Assembly: GCF_025567165.1 (NCBI RefSeq)
Contig: NZ_JAOQKC010000001.1
Coordinates: 192,259-256,258 of the forward strand
DNA: 64,000 nucleotides
Direction of reading: 5' to 3'
DNA from: Laedolimicola ammoniilytica
Lineage (GTDB): Bacteria > Bacillota > Clostridia > Lachnospirales > Lachnospiraceae
Below the pieces are notes generated by a model. The model saw nothing but the letters and a program-made list of their open reading frames with translations. It ran no database searches and was not told where the DNA came from. The stretch's first letter is position 1; each line of letters starts with the position of its first letter. The translations under genes were made by a program, and so were the position numbers. This document shows, in pieces, positions 41,511 through 50,649 of this stretch.

Positions 41511-42383
41511 ATGGAAAAGATCCAAAGAGAGAAAAGAAGTTTAGAGGACTTGAATGTGATAGACGATTTTCTCATGAATGCAGCAGCATCAGACAGAGAA
41601 GGTGGCGAGGAATTTTGTCGTTTGATACTGTCTACGCTTTTGGAGCGAGAGGTAGGCAAGATTCATATAAATACTCAGAAGGTAATTTCGGCCGGAGCAC
41701 CTAATCTCCGAGGAATACGTATGGATGTAGAAATTATCGAAAGTGCGGGGGAACTTATAAACGTATATGATATTGAACCGTGTCGCTATCATAAGAGAGG
41801 GTTGGAGAAATCAAATCGTTTTTATCAGGCAAAGATTGATAGTCGATATATGGAGAGCGGGGAACGTGATTTTACAAAATTACCCAACCTGTATATTATT
41901 ACAATTTTACCGTATGATCCATTCGGAGAGAATTACATGATGTACCAGATTATAAATCAATGTCTGGAAGTACCGGGGCTTGAATATAAAGACGGATTGC
42001 GGTATATTTATTTTAATACAACAGGAAAAAAGGGCGGAAGTCCTGCAATTCGAGAATTGCTTCAATATTTTCAGAACAGTACAGAGACCAACGCTAGAAG
42101 TGAAAGATTACAGAGGATACACGAACACGTCAAAAAGGTAAAGGTATTGCCGGAGGTGAGAGAAGAATTTATGAGGTTGGATGATATTATTTACTATGAG
42201 CGGGAAGAAGCAGATCAGAATCGCGCAGTTCAGGATATCCTGGAACTGTTGGAAGACTGCGGTGAAGTATCAGAAGAACTCAAAAACAAAATCAAAGTGC
42301 AGACCGATAAAGAAACTTTGAGAAGATGGCATAAGCTTGCAGCGCGGGCAGAGAGTCTGGAGGAGTTTAAAACGAAAATGTAA
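41511..42383 (+). CDS. Rpn family PD-(D/E)XK nuclease/putative transposase
   Basis: A 290-residue member of the PD-(D/E)XK family often annotated as transposase (PDDEXK_2/Rpn). Visible family blocks: a DFLMNAAASD-type start, GIRMDVEIIE with the first catalytic Asp, INVYDIEPCRY where the acidic residue is present, the SNRFYQAKIDSRYMESGE segment, ILPYDPFG, and the C-terminal LRRWHKLAARAESLEEF. The position after the second acid is Cys-Arg where the family commonly has Met-Gln, so nuclease activity is uncertain. Base composition is clearly lower in GC than in the surrounding genes, and it lies between duplicated terminators, both signs of lateral entry. Confidence 0.85.
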   Translation: MEKIQREKRSLEDLNVIDDFLMNAAASDREGGEEFCRLILSTLLEREVGKIHINTQKVISAGAPNLRGIRMDVEIIESAGELINVYDIEPCRYHKRGLEKSNRFYQAKIDSRYMESGERDFTKLPNLYIITILPYDPFGENYMMYQIINQCLEVPGLEYKDGLRYIYFNTTGKKGGSPAIRELLQYFQNSTETNARSERLQRIHEHVKKVKVLPEVREEFMRLDDIIYYEREEADQNRAVQDILELLEDCGEVSEELKNKIKVQTDKETLRRWHKLAARAESLEEFKTKM

Positions 42384-42387
42384 AATA

Positions 42388-42424
42388 AGAAAGGACACTT
42401 CCTATCCCGGAGGTGTCCTTTTTT
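42388..42424 (+). terminator. Terminator copy 2 (after the Rpn-type gene)
   Basis: AAAGGACACTTCC / GGAGGTGTCCTTTTTT, near-copy of 41214-41249. It also faces the end of the convergent LacI gene. Confidence 0.88.
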
Positions 42425-42430
42425 ACAAGA

Positions 42431-43453
42431 CTATTTCCTGGGTGCCGCACAGCTCTCCCGTACCGCCAGATAGAATGGAAGGGAAATCTTCATGGGCAGA
42501 TGATGTCCGCCCTGAATACGGTCAATTAAAATCTTGGCGGCAGTCTGTCCCATTTCATCCAATGGCACATGAATCGTAGTAAGCATTGGTGAGAGATACT
42601 GCGCGGTATCAATATCGTCAATACTAATTACAGATACATCCGCAGGAATTTTGAATCCGGACTCCTGTAAAGCTCGCATGGCTCCGATGGCAGTCAGATC
42701 ATTGGGGCAGAAGATGGCAGTCATGTCCTGCGTGCGGCTAAGCAGCGTCTTGGTGCCATTGTAGCCGCCCTCGGAAGAAAGCATCACATGGGAAATAAAT
42801 TCATTGCGGATCGGAATATTGTGCTTGAGCAGAGTGGCCAGGTATCCGGTATAACGTTCTTCATTCTTCGTTTCGCCCACATAAGCGATCCGGGTATGCC
42901 CCAGTCCAATCAGGTATTCCAGAGCTGCCTCCGTGGCCTGAAGGCTTTCGCAAAGCACCTGATCATATTTTGCATTTAAACTATTCAATCCGGCATAAAT
43001 TACATAATTAAAATATTTCTTCAGGAAACTCAGCATAGGCTTATCACACCGTCCGAGAACCGCCACGCCGTCTACCTGATTGTTTGTGATCAGATGAAAG
43101 GTAGTCGGATCCTGAATATCAATAGAAGTAAAAGAATACTTCAAAATATAATTCTGCTTGAAAGCCTCTTTCTCGATACTATGGGCCAGATGGGAAAAAA
43201 ACGGATCCGTAATGGCATCTGGAGTTCTGGCAAAAAGACAGGCAATGGAACGGGAAGGTTCTGTCATAACAGAGGTCATGCCGTTTTTCAGATTTCTTGC
43301 GTTGGAATTGGGAATATAACCAGTGCGCCGTACAATTTCCCAGATACGATTCTGTACTTCTTTGCTTGCAACATTGGAATTCCCCTGATTGATAACGCGG
43401 GAGACGGTTGAGATAGAGACACCGGCTTCCTGAGCAATTTCTTTTAATGTCAT
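42431..43453 (-). CDS. LacI family transcriptional regulator
   Basis: A 340-residue repressor. The N-terminal HTH is MTLKEIAQEAGVSISTVSRV with hinge region NSNARNLKNG. The ligand domain (about 65-340) has the sugar-binding-protein fold (FCPNDLTAIGAMRALQESGF; DVSVISIDDIDTAQYLSP; MKISLPFYLAVRESC at the end). It is transcribed away from the NitT/TauT-type transporter cluster, and a palindrome typical of LacI operators lies between them, so it probably senses the substrate or an intermediate of that pathway. Confidence 0.93.
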   Translation of the reverse strand: MTLKEIAQEAGVSISTVSRVINQGNSNVASKEVQNRIWEIVRRTGYIPNSNARNLKNGMTSVMTEPSRSIACLFARTPDAITDPFFSHLAHSIEKEAFKQNYILKYSFTSIDIQDPTTFHLITNNQVDGVAVLGRCDKPMLSFLKKYFNYVIYAGLNSLNAKYDQVLCESLQATEAALEYLIGLGHTRIAYVGETKNEERYTGYLATLLKHNIPIRNEFISHVMLSSEGGYNGTKTLLSRTQDMTAIFCPNDLTAIGAMRALQESGFKIPADVSVISIDDIDTAQYLSPMLTTIHVPLDEMGQTAAKILIDRIQGGHHLPMKISLPFYLAVRESCAAPRK

Positions 43454-43614
43454 AAAAATCTCCTCTTCTGTAATGTCTGCGATTGCTTAATAAAACTCAA
43501 ACTTCCCCCGGTAATATAAGGCGCGTCCAAGTTGAAAAAGAGAAGTGTTAGAACCATAATATACAAAACAAATGAGAAAGTCAATAAATGGAAGTCAAGA
43601 TCTGACATATTACA

Positions 43615-43665
43615 CAAACGTTTGCGTAAAACCATGTTGATTATGAGGTGAAAATAAACTAAAAT
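43615..43665 (+). promoter_or_regulatory. LacI-type operator and promoter of the ABC/LarA cluster
   Basis: Palindrome CAAACGTTTG (43615-43624) with the central CG typical of LacI/CcpA operators, then TTGATT 43637-43642, 17 bases, TAAAAT 43660-43665. The operator lies just upstream of the -35 box. Confidence 0.65.
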
Positions 43666-43715
43666 AAAGGCACGGAGAGGTGTAAAAACTATAAAATGTA
43701 CAAGGAGGACAAGAA

Positions 43716-44840
43716 ATGAAAAGGTTAGTTGCACTGTTACTTACAGCGACCATGATTGCCAGCCTGGCAGCGTGTGGAGGAGCGAAAGAATCGGAGACCA
43801 CAGACACAGCGACAGCTACCACAGAGCAGGGGGAAAGCTCTGAAGCAGCAGAAGATGTGGATGATACAGTCTATGATATCAAGGTGAGCGGACATCCATA
43901 TATTCACGCATTGCCGAGCGTATATGCGATCGAGCAGGGATACTTTAAATGCGAGGATCCGACTGTGGACATGTATTCTGGCGGCCCGGTTCAGAACGAG
44001 GCTATCGCTTCCGGTGCATGGGATGTGGGAACCACAGGTACCGGCGGTATCGTACTGGGAGCTGTTGGCTATAACCTGAAAGCAATTGGGTTTACGGCAC
44101 CGGATGAAAACACCGTAGACCTTTGGGTACGTCCGGACAGCCCGCTTGCAAAGTGTACGCCGGACGAGATGGGTGTATACGGAACAGCGGACGACTGGAA
44201 GGGTCTGACCGTTCTTTGCGCGACAGGTACATCCTGTCACATGATGCTGATTGGACTTCTGGAGCATCTGGGCCTGACAGAAGACGATATCAATCTGATT
44301 GATACCTCTGTTGCAGATTCCTATGCGGCGTTCAAAGCAGGAACCGGTGATGTGGTTGCGCTGTGGTCTCCGTTTGGTTTCCAGGCAGAGGAAGATACCG
44401 ATTGGGTAAAGGTAGCCAACGCAGTAGGACTTGGAATTACCCAGCCGTGTGTTATCGTAGCTACAGAGGACGCTATCCAGAATGACTGGGACGGCGTATA
44501 TGCATACCTGAAGGCTTATTTAAAGGCAGCGACCGAGTTGAACGCAGATCCGGAAGGAACCGCACAGATGCTGTATGACTTTGAAGAGGAGCAGGGCATC
44601 AGCTTAAGCGAGACAGCAGCTGTGAAGGAAGTAGAGAACAGACCGTTCGCGTCCATCGAGAGAAATGAAGAGCTCTTTACCGTAAGAGATGACGGTGGAT
44701 GCGAGGCAAATGATATCCTGCTGGTATTCGCAGAGTTCTTCGAGGGCCAGGGCAAGATTTCCCAGGATGACCTGAACAAGCTTCGCGAAAATGGCATGGT
44801 AGACACCAGCTTCATGGAAGCATATATGAGCGGAAAATAG
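43716..44840 (+). CDS. Substrate-binding lipoprotein of a NitT/TauT-type ABC transporter
   Basis: Lipoprotein (374 residues) with lipobox ASLAAC, anchor Cys20, then a Thr/Glu-rich linker (about 24-50). The binding domain belongs to the nitrate/sulfonate/taurine type: VSGHPYIHALPSVYAIEQGYF split by turns, GAWDVGTTGTGGIVLGAV, and the late SLSETAAVKEVENRPF. The family binds small anions and also other ligands, so the substrate is open. AAGGAGG precedes the start. First gene of a long co-directional cluster behind a LacI-type operator. Confidence 0.9.
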   Translation: MKRLVALLLTATMIASLAACGGAKESETTDTATATTEQGESSEAAEDVDDTVYDIKVSGHPYIHALPSVYAIEQGYFKCEDPTVDMYSGGPVQNEAIASGAWDVGTTGTGGIVLGAVGYNLKAIGFTAPDENTVDLWVRPDSPLAKCTPDEMGVYGTADDWKGLTVLCATGTSCHMMLIGLLEHLGLTEDDINLIDTSVADSYAAFKAGTGDVVALWSPFGFQAEEDTDWVKVANAVGLGITQPCVIVATEDAIQNDWDGVYAYLKAYLKAATELNADPEGTAQMLYDFEEEQGISLSETAAVKEVENRPFASIERNEELFTVRDDGGCEANDILLVFAEFFEGQGKISQDDLNKLRENGMVDTSFMEAYMSGK

Positions 44841-44945
44841 AATAAGAGCTTGCAGAATGTAACATGACATAAGTAGAGAAGGGTAGTATAGATGGCAGTT
44901 TGTACTGCCCTTCTTCTGACTTATTTACATAATGGAGAGAGGTAT

Positions 44946-45791
44946 ATGAGCGATAAATCGAAAGAAATTTCAACAGAGGTCGCCAATTCCATTCTGATAG
45001 AAGCAAAGGCCAAACGGAAAGAAAACCGACAGCTCCTGTTGATATCTACCATCAGCGTGCTGGTATTTCTGGGGATTTGGGAATTGGCTGTTCGTATAGG
45101 ATGGATCGACAGTAAATATCTGTGCGCGCCCACTACAGTAGTAAAAACATTCATACAGAAATTATCGGATCCGAAACCGGACGGAGCGGTGCTGGGTGTT
45201 CATATTATAACCAGTCTGAAGCTGGTTCTGGTAGGGTACTGCAGCGCGGTTATTGTGGGCGTTCCGCTGGGACTAATCATGGGTTATTATCATACCTTTG
45301 ATAAGCTGGTATCTCCGATTTTTGAAATCATTCGACCGATTCCGCCTATCGCGTGGATTCCGCTGTCAATTATCTGGCTGGGAGTCGGAACGACGGCAAA
45401 AGCCTTTATTATTTTCCTGGCAGCGTTTGTTCCCTGTGTCATCAATTCTCATACCGGCATCAAGCTGACGCCGGCCGTATATCTGAATGTGGCCAAGACG
45501 TCAGGAGCCAGCAGGTGGGAGATTTTCTGGACTGTCAGCAAAAATTACGCCATGCCGCTGGCCTTTACCGGCATACAGGTAGCCTTGGGAAATGCATGGT
45601 CCACGTTAGTTGCGTCGGAGCTTCTGGCAGCTACGGCAGGTCTGGGCTATATGATTCAGCAGGGCCGTTCCCTTGTCAGACCTGACATTATCATCGTAGG
45701 AATGCTTACCATTGGCGTAATCGGAGCTATTCTGACGACGCTGTTGTCCAAGCTGGAAAATCATGTTGTGAAATGGAGGAGCAGAGGATGA
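44946..45791 (+). CDS. ABC transporter permease (NitT/TauT type), first subunit
   Basis: Membrane permease, 281 residues, about six helices. The ATPase-contact loop reads KTSGASRWEIFWTVSKNYAMP. IIRPIPPIAWIPLSIIWLGVG is the signature of SsuC/TauC-like permeases. ATG 44946 is chosen because GGAGAGAGG stands just before it. It is followed with a four-base overlap by a second, related permease, so the channel is probably a heterodimer. Confidence 0.9.
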   Translation: MSDKSKEISTEVANSILIEAKAKRKENRQLLLISTISVLVFLGIWELAVRIGWIDSKYLCAPTTVVKTFIQKLSDPKPDGAVLGVHIITSLKLVLVGYCSAVIVGVPLGLIMGYYHTFDKLVSPIFEIIRPIPPIAWIPLSIIWLGVGTTAKAFIIFLAAFVPCVINSHTGIKLTPAVYLNVAKTSGASRWEIFWTVSKNYAMPLAFTGIQVALGNAWSTLVASELLAATAGLGYMIQQGRSLVRPDIIIVGMLTIGVIGAILTTLLSKLENHVVKWRSRG

Positions 45792-46561
45792 AAAAGAATC
45801 GTTCGCAGGCACGGGATATCATGCTTTCCACTCTGTCTATCCTGGGACTGATTGTTGTCTGGTTTCTCGTGTCAAACAGTAAGCCGGATTTCTTTCCGAC
45901 GCCTATGGCGACCATTGAACGTTTTATAAAACTGATTGAAAAACCGGTTATGAAAATTTCGATTCTGGGACATATATTTGCCAGTCTGAAGAGAGTTATG
46001 CTTGCGCTGATTGCAGCTATTATTCTCGGGGTTGGAATCGGACTGGTTATGGGCTGGAATAAAAAAGTAAGAGCGGCTATTAACCCGATTCTGATGGCGT
46101 TGCGTCCGATCCCGCCAATTGCGTGGATTCCGCTTATCATCCTGCTGTTTGGTATCGGAGAGTTCCCGAAGGTACTTCTGGTATTTATCGGAGCATTTTT
46201 CCCGATTGTTATGAACACTATGTCAGGTGTTTCACTGGTAGACGATATGTATCTGAAGGTTGGAAAGATTTACAAGGCCAATACCTGGCAGATGCTGAGG
46301 CATGTGGTATTTCCTGCAGCTATGCCGGCGATTCTGGCGGGTATCAAGATCGCTATCAGTTCCGGATGGATGGTAGTGGTAGCGGCAGAAATGCTGTCCA
46401 GTAAATCCGGACTGGGATTTTTGATTAACCGTGGACGTGACAGCTATGATGTGGCCCTGATTATGGTAGCCATGATTCTGATCGGCGTGGTAGGAGCCCT
46501 GTTAAGCGCCGTATTTACACTTATTGAAAGGAAATTATGCGGATGGATGAGCAAAGAATAG
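45788..46561 (+). CDS. ABC transporter permease (NitT/TauT type), second subunit
   Basis: 257-residue paralogue of the upstream permease, with ALRPIPPIAWIPLIILLFGIG and the contact loop KIYKANTWQMLRHVVFPAAMP. ATG 45788 overlaps the preceding stop (ATGA) and has GGAGG 7 bases upstream. Two distinct permeases are matched by two distinct ATPases downstream. Confidence 0.9.
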   Translation: MKKNRSQARDIMLSTLSILGLIVVWFLVSNSKPDFFPTPMATIERFIKLIEKPVMKISILGHIFASLKRVMLALIAAIILGVGIGLVMGWNKKVRAAINPILMALRPIPPIAWIPLIILLFGIGEFPKVLLVFIGAFFPIVMNTMSGVSLVDDMYLKVGKIYKANTWQMLRHVVFPAAMPAILAGIKIAISSGWMVVVAAEMLSSKSGLGFLINRGRDSYDVALIMVAMILIGVVGALLSAVFTLIERKLCGWMSKE

Positions 46562-47295
46562 TACAGGTTCGACTGGAAAATATATCCCGCTCCTTTGTAT
46601 CCAGAAAGACAATTTTCGAAGCCGTTAATCATGTAAGCATTGATGTATACAAAAACGAGTTTCTGGTTTTGCTGGGACCGGGACAGTGCGGTAAAACCGT
46701 TCTCCTGAATATGGTAAGTGGACTGGAGACGCCGACAGAGGGAAAAGTAGAATTTGTAGACAGTGATAAGACAGATTTGGGCTTTGTATTTCAGAAGACG
46801 GCAGTATTTCCGTGGAAAACCGTTATGGAAAATGTGGAAATGCCTTTGGAATTAAAGGGTGTTCCGAAAAAAGAACGCAGAGAGCGGGCACAGTATCTGA
46901 TTGATCTGGTAGGCCTGCATGGATTCGAGAACGCACTTCCGAAGCAGCTTTCCGGAGGAATGAAACAGCGAGTGGGAATTGCGAGAGCCTATTGCAATAA
47001 TCCGCAGGTACTGCTGATGGATGAGCCTTTTGGAGCGTTGGACGCGCAGACCAGGTATCAGATGGAAGAAGAGATCTTACGCATCTGGGAGCAGGAAAAG
47101 AGAACGGTTATCTTTGTTACGAATAATATTGAGGAAGCCGTATATCTGGCGGATCGGATTATTCTTCTGAGCGCTTGTCCGGCGACAGTAAAAGAGGTAT
47201 ATGAGATCGCATTGCCCAGACCGAGAGATTACGTGGATACAGAATTTTTGAAGATTCGTGAAGCGATAGAGGCAAATACAGACTTGGCGTTATAG
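46537..47295 (+). CDS. ABC transporter ATPase 1 (NitT/TauT type), altered Walker A and H-loop
   Basis: 252 residues. Walker A is GPGQCGKT (47-54) with Gln where the family has Gly. The Q-loop FVFQK is normal, the signature LSGGMKQR (138-145) is intact, and Walker B LLMDEP is intact. The switch (H-loop) histidine is replaced: VTNNIEEA has Asn196 where family members have His. It overlaps the second permease gene by 25 bases. In a heterodimer its intact signature would serve the site of ATPase 2. Confidence 0.92.
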   Translation: MRMDEQRIVQVRLENISRSFVSRKTIFEAVNHVSIDVYKNEFLVLLGPGQCGKTVLLNMVSGLETPTEGKVEFVDSDKTDLGFVFQKTAVFPWKTVMENVEMPLELKGVPKKERRERAQYLIDLVGLHGFENALPKQLSGGMKQRVGIARAYCNNPQVLLMDEPFGALDAQTRYQMEEEILRIWEQEKRTVIFVTNNIEEAVYLADRIILLSACPATVKEVYEIALPRPRDYVDTEFLKIREAIEANTDLAL

Positions 47296-47309
47296 ACAGG
47301 AGGTATATC

Positions 47310-48056
47310 ATGGAAAAACGAGAAGTGAAAGTCCAGGTAAATCATCTGACAAAGCGCTTTGGTGATTTGCTGGTATTAGACGATATCTCATTTGAGATCA
47401 ACAAGGGAGAGTTTGTCTGCATTGTAGGTCCTACTGGCTGTGGAAAGACAACATTTTTGAATCTTCTGACAGGGCTTCTGGAGCCTACAGAGGGAGAAAT
47501 TCTGATTGACGGAGAGCGTGCGGATCCGAAGAAGCACAGCATTTCATTTGTATTTCAGGAGCCCTCGGCTTTTCCGTGGCTGACGGCTCAGCAGAACATC
47601 GAATACGGCCTGAGAATCAAGAAGAAACCGGAACAGGAAATTGTTTCACAGCGCGAGAAAATTATCGGCCTGTTAGGTCTGGAAAAATATAGAGACGCTT
47701 ATCCGCATGAAATGTCAGTCAGCATGGAGCAGAGAGTGGTTATCGGACGTGCCTTCGCGTTGAATCCGGATCTGCTTCTGATGGACGAACCCTATGGACA
47801 GATGGACATCAAGATGCGCTATTATCTGGAAGACGAGGTTATCCGGCTCTGGCAGGCGACGGGAAGCACAGTACTTTTTATCACGCATAATCTGGAAGAG
47901 GCGACTTACCTGGCAGAGCGTGTACTAATACTGACGAACAAACCTGCGAAAATTAAGACGAGTATTGATGTGGATCTGCCCAGACCGCGACAGATTGCGG
48001 ATCCGAAGTTTATTGAAATCCGAAAAGAAATTACCGATATGATCAAGTGGTGGTAG
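47310..48056 (+). CDS. ABC transporter ATPase 2 (NitT/TauT type), degenerate signature
   Basis: 248 residues. Walker A GPTGCGKTT (40-48), Q-loop FVFQE, Walker B LLLMDEP and the H-loop ITHNLEEA (His193) are all intact. The ABC signature is not: MSVSMEQR (135-142) replaces LSGGMRQR, losing both glycines. This is the mirror image of ATPase 1. AGGAGGT precedes the start. It most likely pairs with ATPase 1 under the two permeases. Confidence 0.92.
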   Translation: MEKREVKVQVNHLTKRFGDLLVLDDISFEINKGEFVCIVGPTGCGKTTFLNLLTGLLEPTEGEILIDGERADPKKHSISFVFQEPSAFPWLTAQQNIEYGLRIKKKPEQEIVSQREKIIGLLGLEKYRDAYPHEMSVSMEQRVVIGRAFALNPDLLLMDEPYGQMDIKMRYYLEDEVIRLWQATGSTVLFITHNLEEATYLAERVLILTNKPAKIKTSIDVDLPRPRQIADPKFIEIRKEITDMIKWW

Positions 48057-48068
48057 AAAGGAGCAGTT

Positions 48069-48866
48069 ATGAAAAATCTGAAGGACAAGGTTGTATTTAT
48101 TACAGGCGGCGCCCGTGGACTGGGTTATGCTATGGCAGAGAAATTCGCGGCAGAGGGCGCGAAAATTGTGATTGGTGATATTCAGGAAGCCCTTGCGATG
48201 GAATCAGCAGAGAAGATTCAGAAAGAATTCGGTGTGGAAACCTATGCGTTCCAGATGGATGTTACCAGCGTAGAGAATATCAAGGCTGCATTTGCAAAGG
48301 TGAAAGAGCACTTCGGAAAACTGGATGTACAGGTCAATTGTGCGGGAATTCAGATTCGCTGCCCGTCTAAGGAATTCACAGAGGAAAACTGGGATAAGCT
48401 GATGAACGTGAATCTGAAGGGCGTATTCTTCTGCTGTCAGCAGGCAGCTCTCTTGATGGGCGACAGCGGCGGAGCCATCGTTAATATCTCCTCCGGAACA
48501 TCCACGCAGACGACACCGGGACGCGCGCCTTATGTTATCTCCAAAGGCGGCGTAAACGCCATGACGGCAGTGCTTGCTTCGGAGTGGGCAGAGGACAGAA
48601 ACGGGAAAAAGGCTATCCGTGTCAATGCGGTAGCGCCTGGCTGGATTCTGACTAATATGGTACAGGACGGCTATCGATTGGGTGTCGTATCTGAGAATCA
48701 GATTCTGGCAGCTGTTCCGTTCAAACGTCTGGCAAACCCGTCCGAGATCGCAGACGCAGTCGTATTCCTCGGCTCCGATGAGTCCAGCTATATCACAGGA
48801 CAGACATTATTCGTAGACGGTGGCTGGAGCGCTCTGGGTATGCCGGCCATGGATCTGATTAAATAA
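48069..48866 (+). CDS. Short-chain dehydrogenase/reductase
   Basis: NAD(P)-dependent oxidoreductase of 265 residues, classical SDR. The cofactor loop is TGGARGLGYA, followed by NCAG, catalytic Ser in NISSGTS and the Tyr-x-x-x-Lys in APYVISKGG, and a PGWILT segment. Asp41 near the second strand end (VIGDIQEA) suggests NAD(H) preference. AAAGGAG precedes the start. It probably oxidises or reduces a hydroxyl of the pathway substrate. First enzyme gene after the transporter. Confidence 0.9.
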   Translation: MKNLKDKVVFITGGARGLGYAMAEKFAAEGAKIVIGDIQEALAMESAEKIQKEFGVETYAFQMDVTSVENIKAAFAKVKEHFGKLDVQVNCAGIQIRCPSKEFTEENWDKLMNVNLKGVFFCCQQAALLMGDSGGAIVNISSGTSTQTTPGRAPYVISKGGVNAMTAVLASEWAEDRNGKKAIRVNAVAPGWILTNMVQDGYRLGVVSENQILAAVPFKRLANPSEIADAVVFLGSDESSYITGQTLFVDGGWSALGMPAMDLIK

Positions 48867-48882
48867 GGAGGGAAGCAGGATT

Positions 48883-49707
48883 ATGAAATTAGCTTATTCT
48901 TCAGAAGAATTGAAAAAGACCGCCAATGATATTCGCATCAATATCGTGGAGAGTATCCATTGCGGCGGCTCCGGACATCCGGGCGGCTCCCTGTCCATAG
49001 CGGAAATGATGGCCGTATTGTATTTCCACGAGATGGATGTGGACGAGAAAAATCCGAAATGGGAGGATCGGGATCGATTCGTGCTTTCCAAAGGTCATGC
49101 GGCACCCGCTTATTACGCGGCGCTTGCGGAGCGAGGCTATTTTGATAAAGAGGTACTGAAAACCCTGCGCCATATTGACAGCATTTTACAGGGACATCCG
49201 GATATGAAGAAGGTTCCGGGCGTAGATATGTCCACAGGTTCTCTGGGACAGGGAATCTCCGCAGCGGCAGGTATGGCCCGCTTTGCGAAACAGACCGGAA
49301 AAGGCTTCCGTGTATACAGCATTCTGGGCGATGGCGAGATCCAGGAAGGCCAGGTATGGGAAGCGGTTATGAGCGCAGGTCACTTTAAGCTGGATAATCT
49401 GACGGCATTTCTGGATAACAACGATCTGCAGATCGATGGCCATGTGAGTGCGGAAATGTCGGTGTATCCGATTCGGGAAAAATTCGAAGCCTTTGGCTGG
49501 AATGTGGTAGAGGCCGACGGCCATGATGTGGATGAACTGGTGGAAGCTGTAGCGAAGGCGAAAGCCTGCGAAGGAAAACCGACCCTGATCTGGTGCAAAA
49601 CCGTGAAAGGAAAAGGCGTATCCTTCATGGAAAATCAGGTGGGCTGGCACGGTGGAGCCATCAACGATGAACAGTATGAGACTGCAATGAAAGAGTTAAA
49701 GGGGTGA
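48883..49707 (+). CDS. Transketolase-type enzyme, N-terminal (TPP-binding) subunit
   Basis: 274 residues, the first half of a split transketolase. GHPGGSLSIAEMMAVLYF and GSLGQGISAAAGMA are typical, and the TPP/Mg motif is GDGEIQEGQVWEA...NNDLQIDG. GGAGG precedes the start. It overlaps the second subunit region. Split transketolases often serve special sugar pathways rather than the housekeeping pentose phosphate route, consistent with this cluster. Confidence 0.92.
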   Translation: MKLAYSSEELKKTANDIRINIVESIHCGGSGHPGGSLSIAEMMAVLYFHEMDVDEKNPKWEDRDRFVLSKGHAAPAYYAALAERGYFDKEVLKTLRHIDSILQGHPDMKKVPGVDMSTGSLGQGISAAAGMARFAKQTGKGFRVYSILGDGEIQEGQVWEAVMSAGHFKLDNLTAFLDNNDLQIDGHVSAEMSVYPIREKFEAFGWNVVEADGHDVDELVEAVAKAKACEGKPTLIWCKTVKGKGVSFMENQVGWHGGAINDEQYETAMKELKG

Positions 49708-49712
49708 ACAGT

Positions 49713-50645
49713 ATGAATTCAACGAGAGAAGCATATGGACAGGCACTGGCAGAATTGGGTGAGAAGTATCCGATTTATGTATTTGACGCAGACCTGTCAA
49801 AAGCCACACAGACCGTTCATTTTGCCAAAAAATTCCCGGAGCGGTTTACGAACATGGGAATTGCGGAGTCGAATATGATAGGCTACGCGGCTGGCTACGC
49901 AGCTTGCGGCGCAACCGTATTTGCTAGCACTTTCGCGGAATTCGCAGCAGGAAGAGCCTACGATCAGATTCGCAATAGTGTGGCATATCCCCATCTGAAC
50001 GTGAAAATCGCCGCGACCCACGGCGGTGTGTTGATCGGAGCAGACGGCGGTTCCCACCAGTGCGTGGAGGATCTGGCCCTGATGCGCGCCATCCCCGGAA
50101 TGGTGGTTTTATGCCCGGCGGATACGGAGGAGACCAGACGCTGCGTAGAGGCAGCCATTCTGTATGACGGACCCGTCTATCTGCGTTTTGGCAGAATGGG
50201 AACCCCGGAAATCTATGAAAACGGAAAGACCTGTACCTTTGAAATTGGAAAAGGAACCGTGGTAGAGGATGGAACAGATGTAACACTCATTGCAGTGGGG
50301 GATATGGTAAGCCGCGCGGCAACGGCAGCAAAGAAACTCAAAGAAGAGGGAATTTCTGCAGCAGTCATCGATATGGCGTCTGTAAAACCCATCGACGAGG
50401 CGCTTGTGGTTGAATACGCGAAGAAGACCGGCTGTATCGTAACAGCAGAGGATCACAATATTATGGGTGGACTTGGCGGAGCAGTCAGCGAGGTACTTGC
50501 GAAGCATCAGCCGGTTCCCCAGGAGATGGTAGGACTTCAGGATCAGTTCGGACGTTCCGGAACCCCGGCGGATCTGGCGGAATATTACGGACTGACGGCG
50601 GAGAAGATTGTGGAAGCAGCGAAAAAGTGTATGCAGAGGAAATAG
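49713..50645 (+). CDS. Transketolase-type enzyme, C-terminal subunit
   Basis: 310 residues, the pyrimidine-binding and C-terminal domains. The catalytic Glu is in MGIAESNMIGYAAGYA, followed by HGGVLIGADGGSHQ and a C-terminal transketolase fold (VTAEDHNIMGGLGGAVSEVL). ATG 49713 is preferred; AAAGGGG lies upstream, while the GTG at 49704 is too close to it. Together with the previous gene it would transfer a two-carbon ketol unit. Confidence 0.92.
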   Translation: MNSTREAYGQALAELGEKYPIYVFDADLSKATQTVHFAKKFPERFTNMGIAESNMIGYAAGYAACGATVFASTFAEFAAGRAYDQIRNSVAYPHLNVKIAATHGGVLIGADGGSHQCVEDLALMRAIPGMVVLCPADTEETRRCVEAAILYDGPVYLRFGRMGTPEIYENGKTCTFEIGKGTVVEDGTDVTLIAVGDMVSRAATAAKKLKEEGISAAVIDMASVKPIDEALVVEYAKKTGCIVTAEDHNIMGGLGGAVSEVLAKHQPVPQEMVGLQDQFGRSGTPADLAEYYGLTAEKIVEAAKKCMQRK

Positions 50646-50649
50646 GACT

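Noticed and set aside
41511..42383. Considered a complete insertion sequence
   Set aside because: The flanking repeats are terminator hairpins in direct orientation, not terminal inverted repeats, and there is no target-site duplication that I can recognise.
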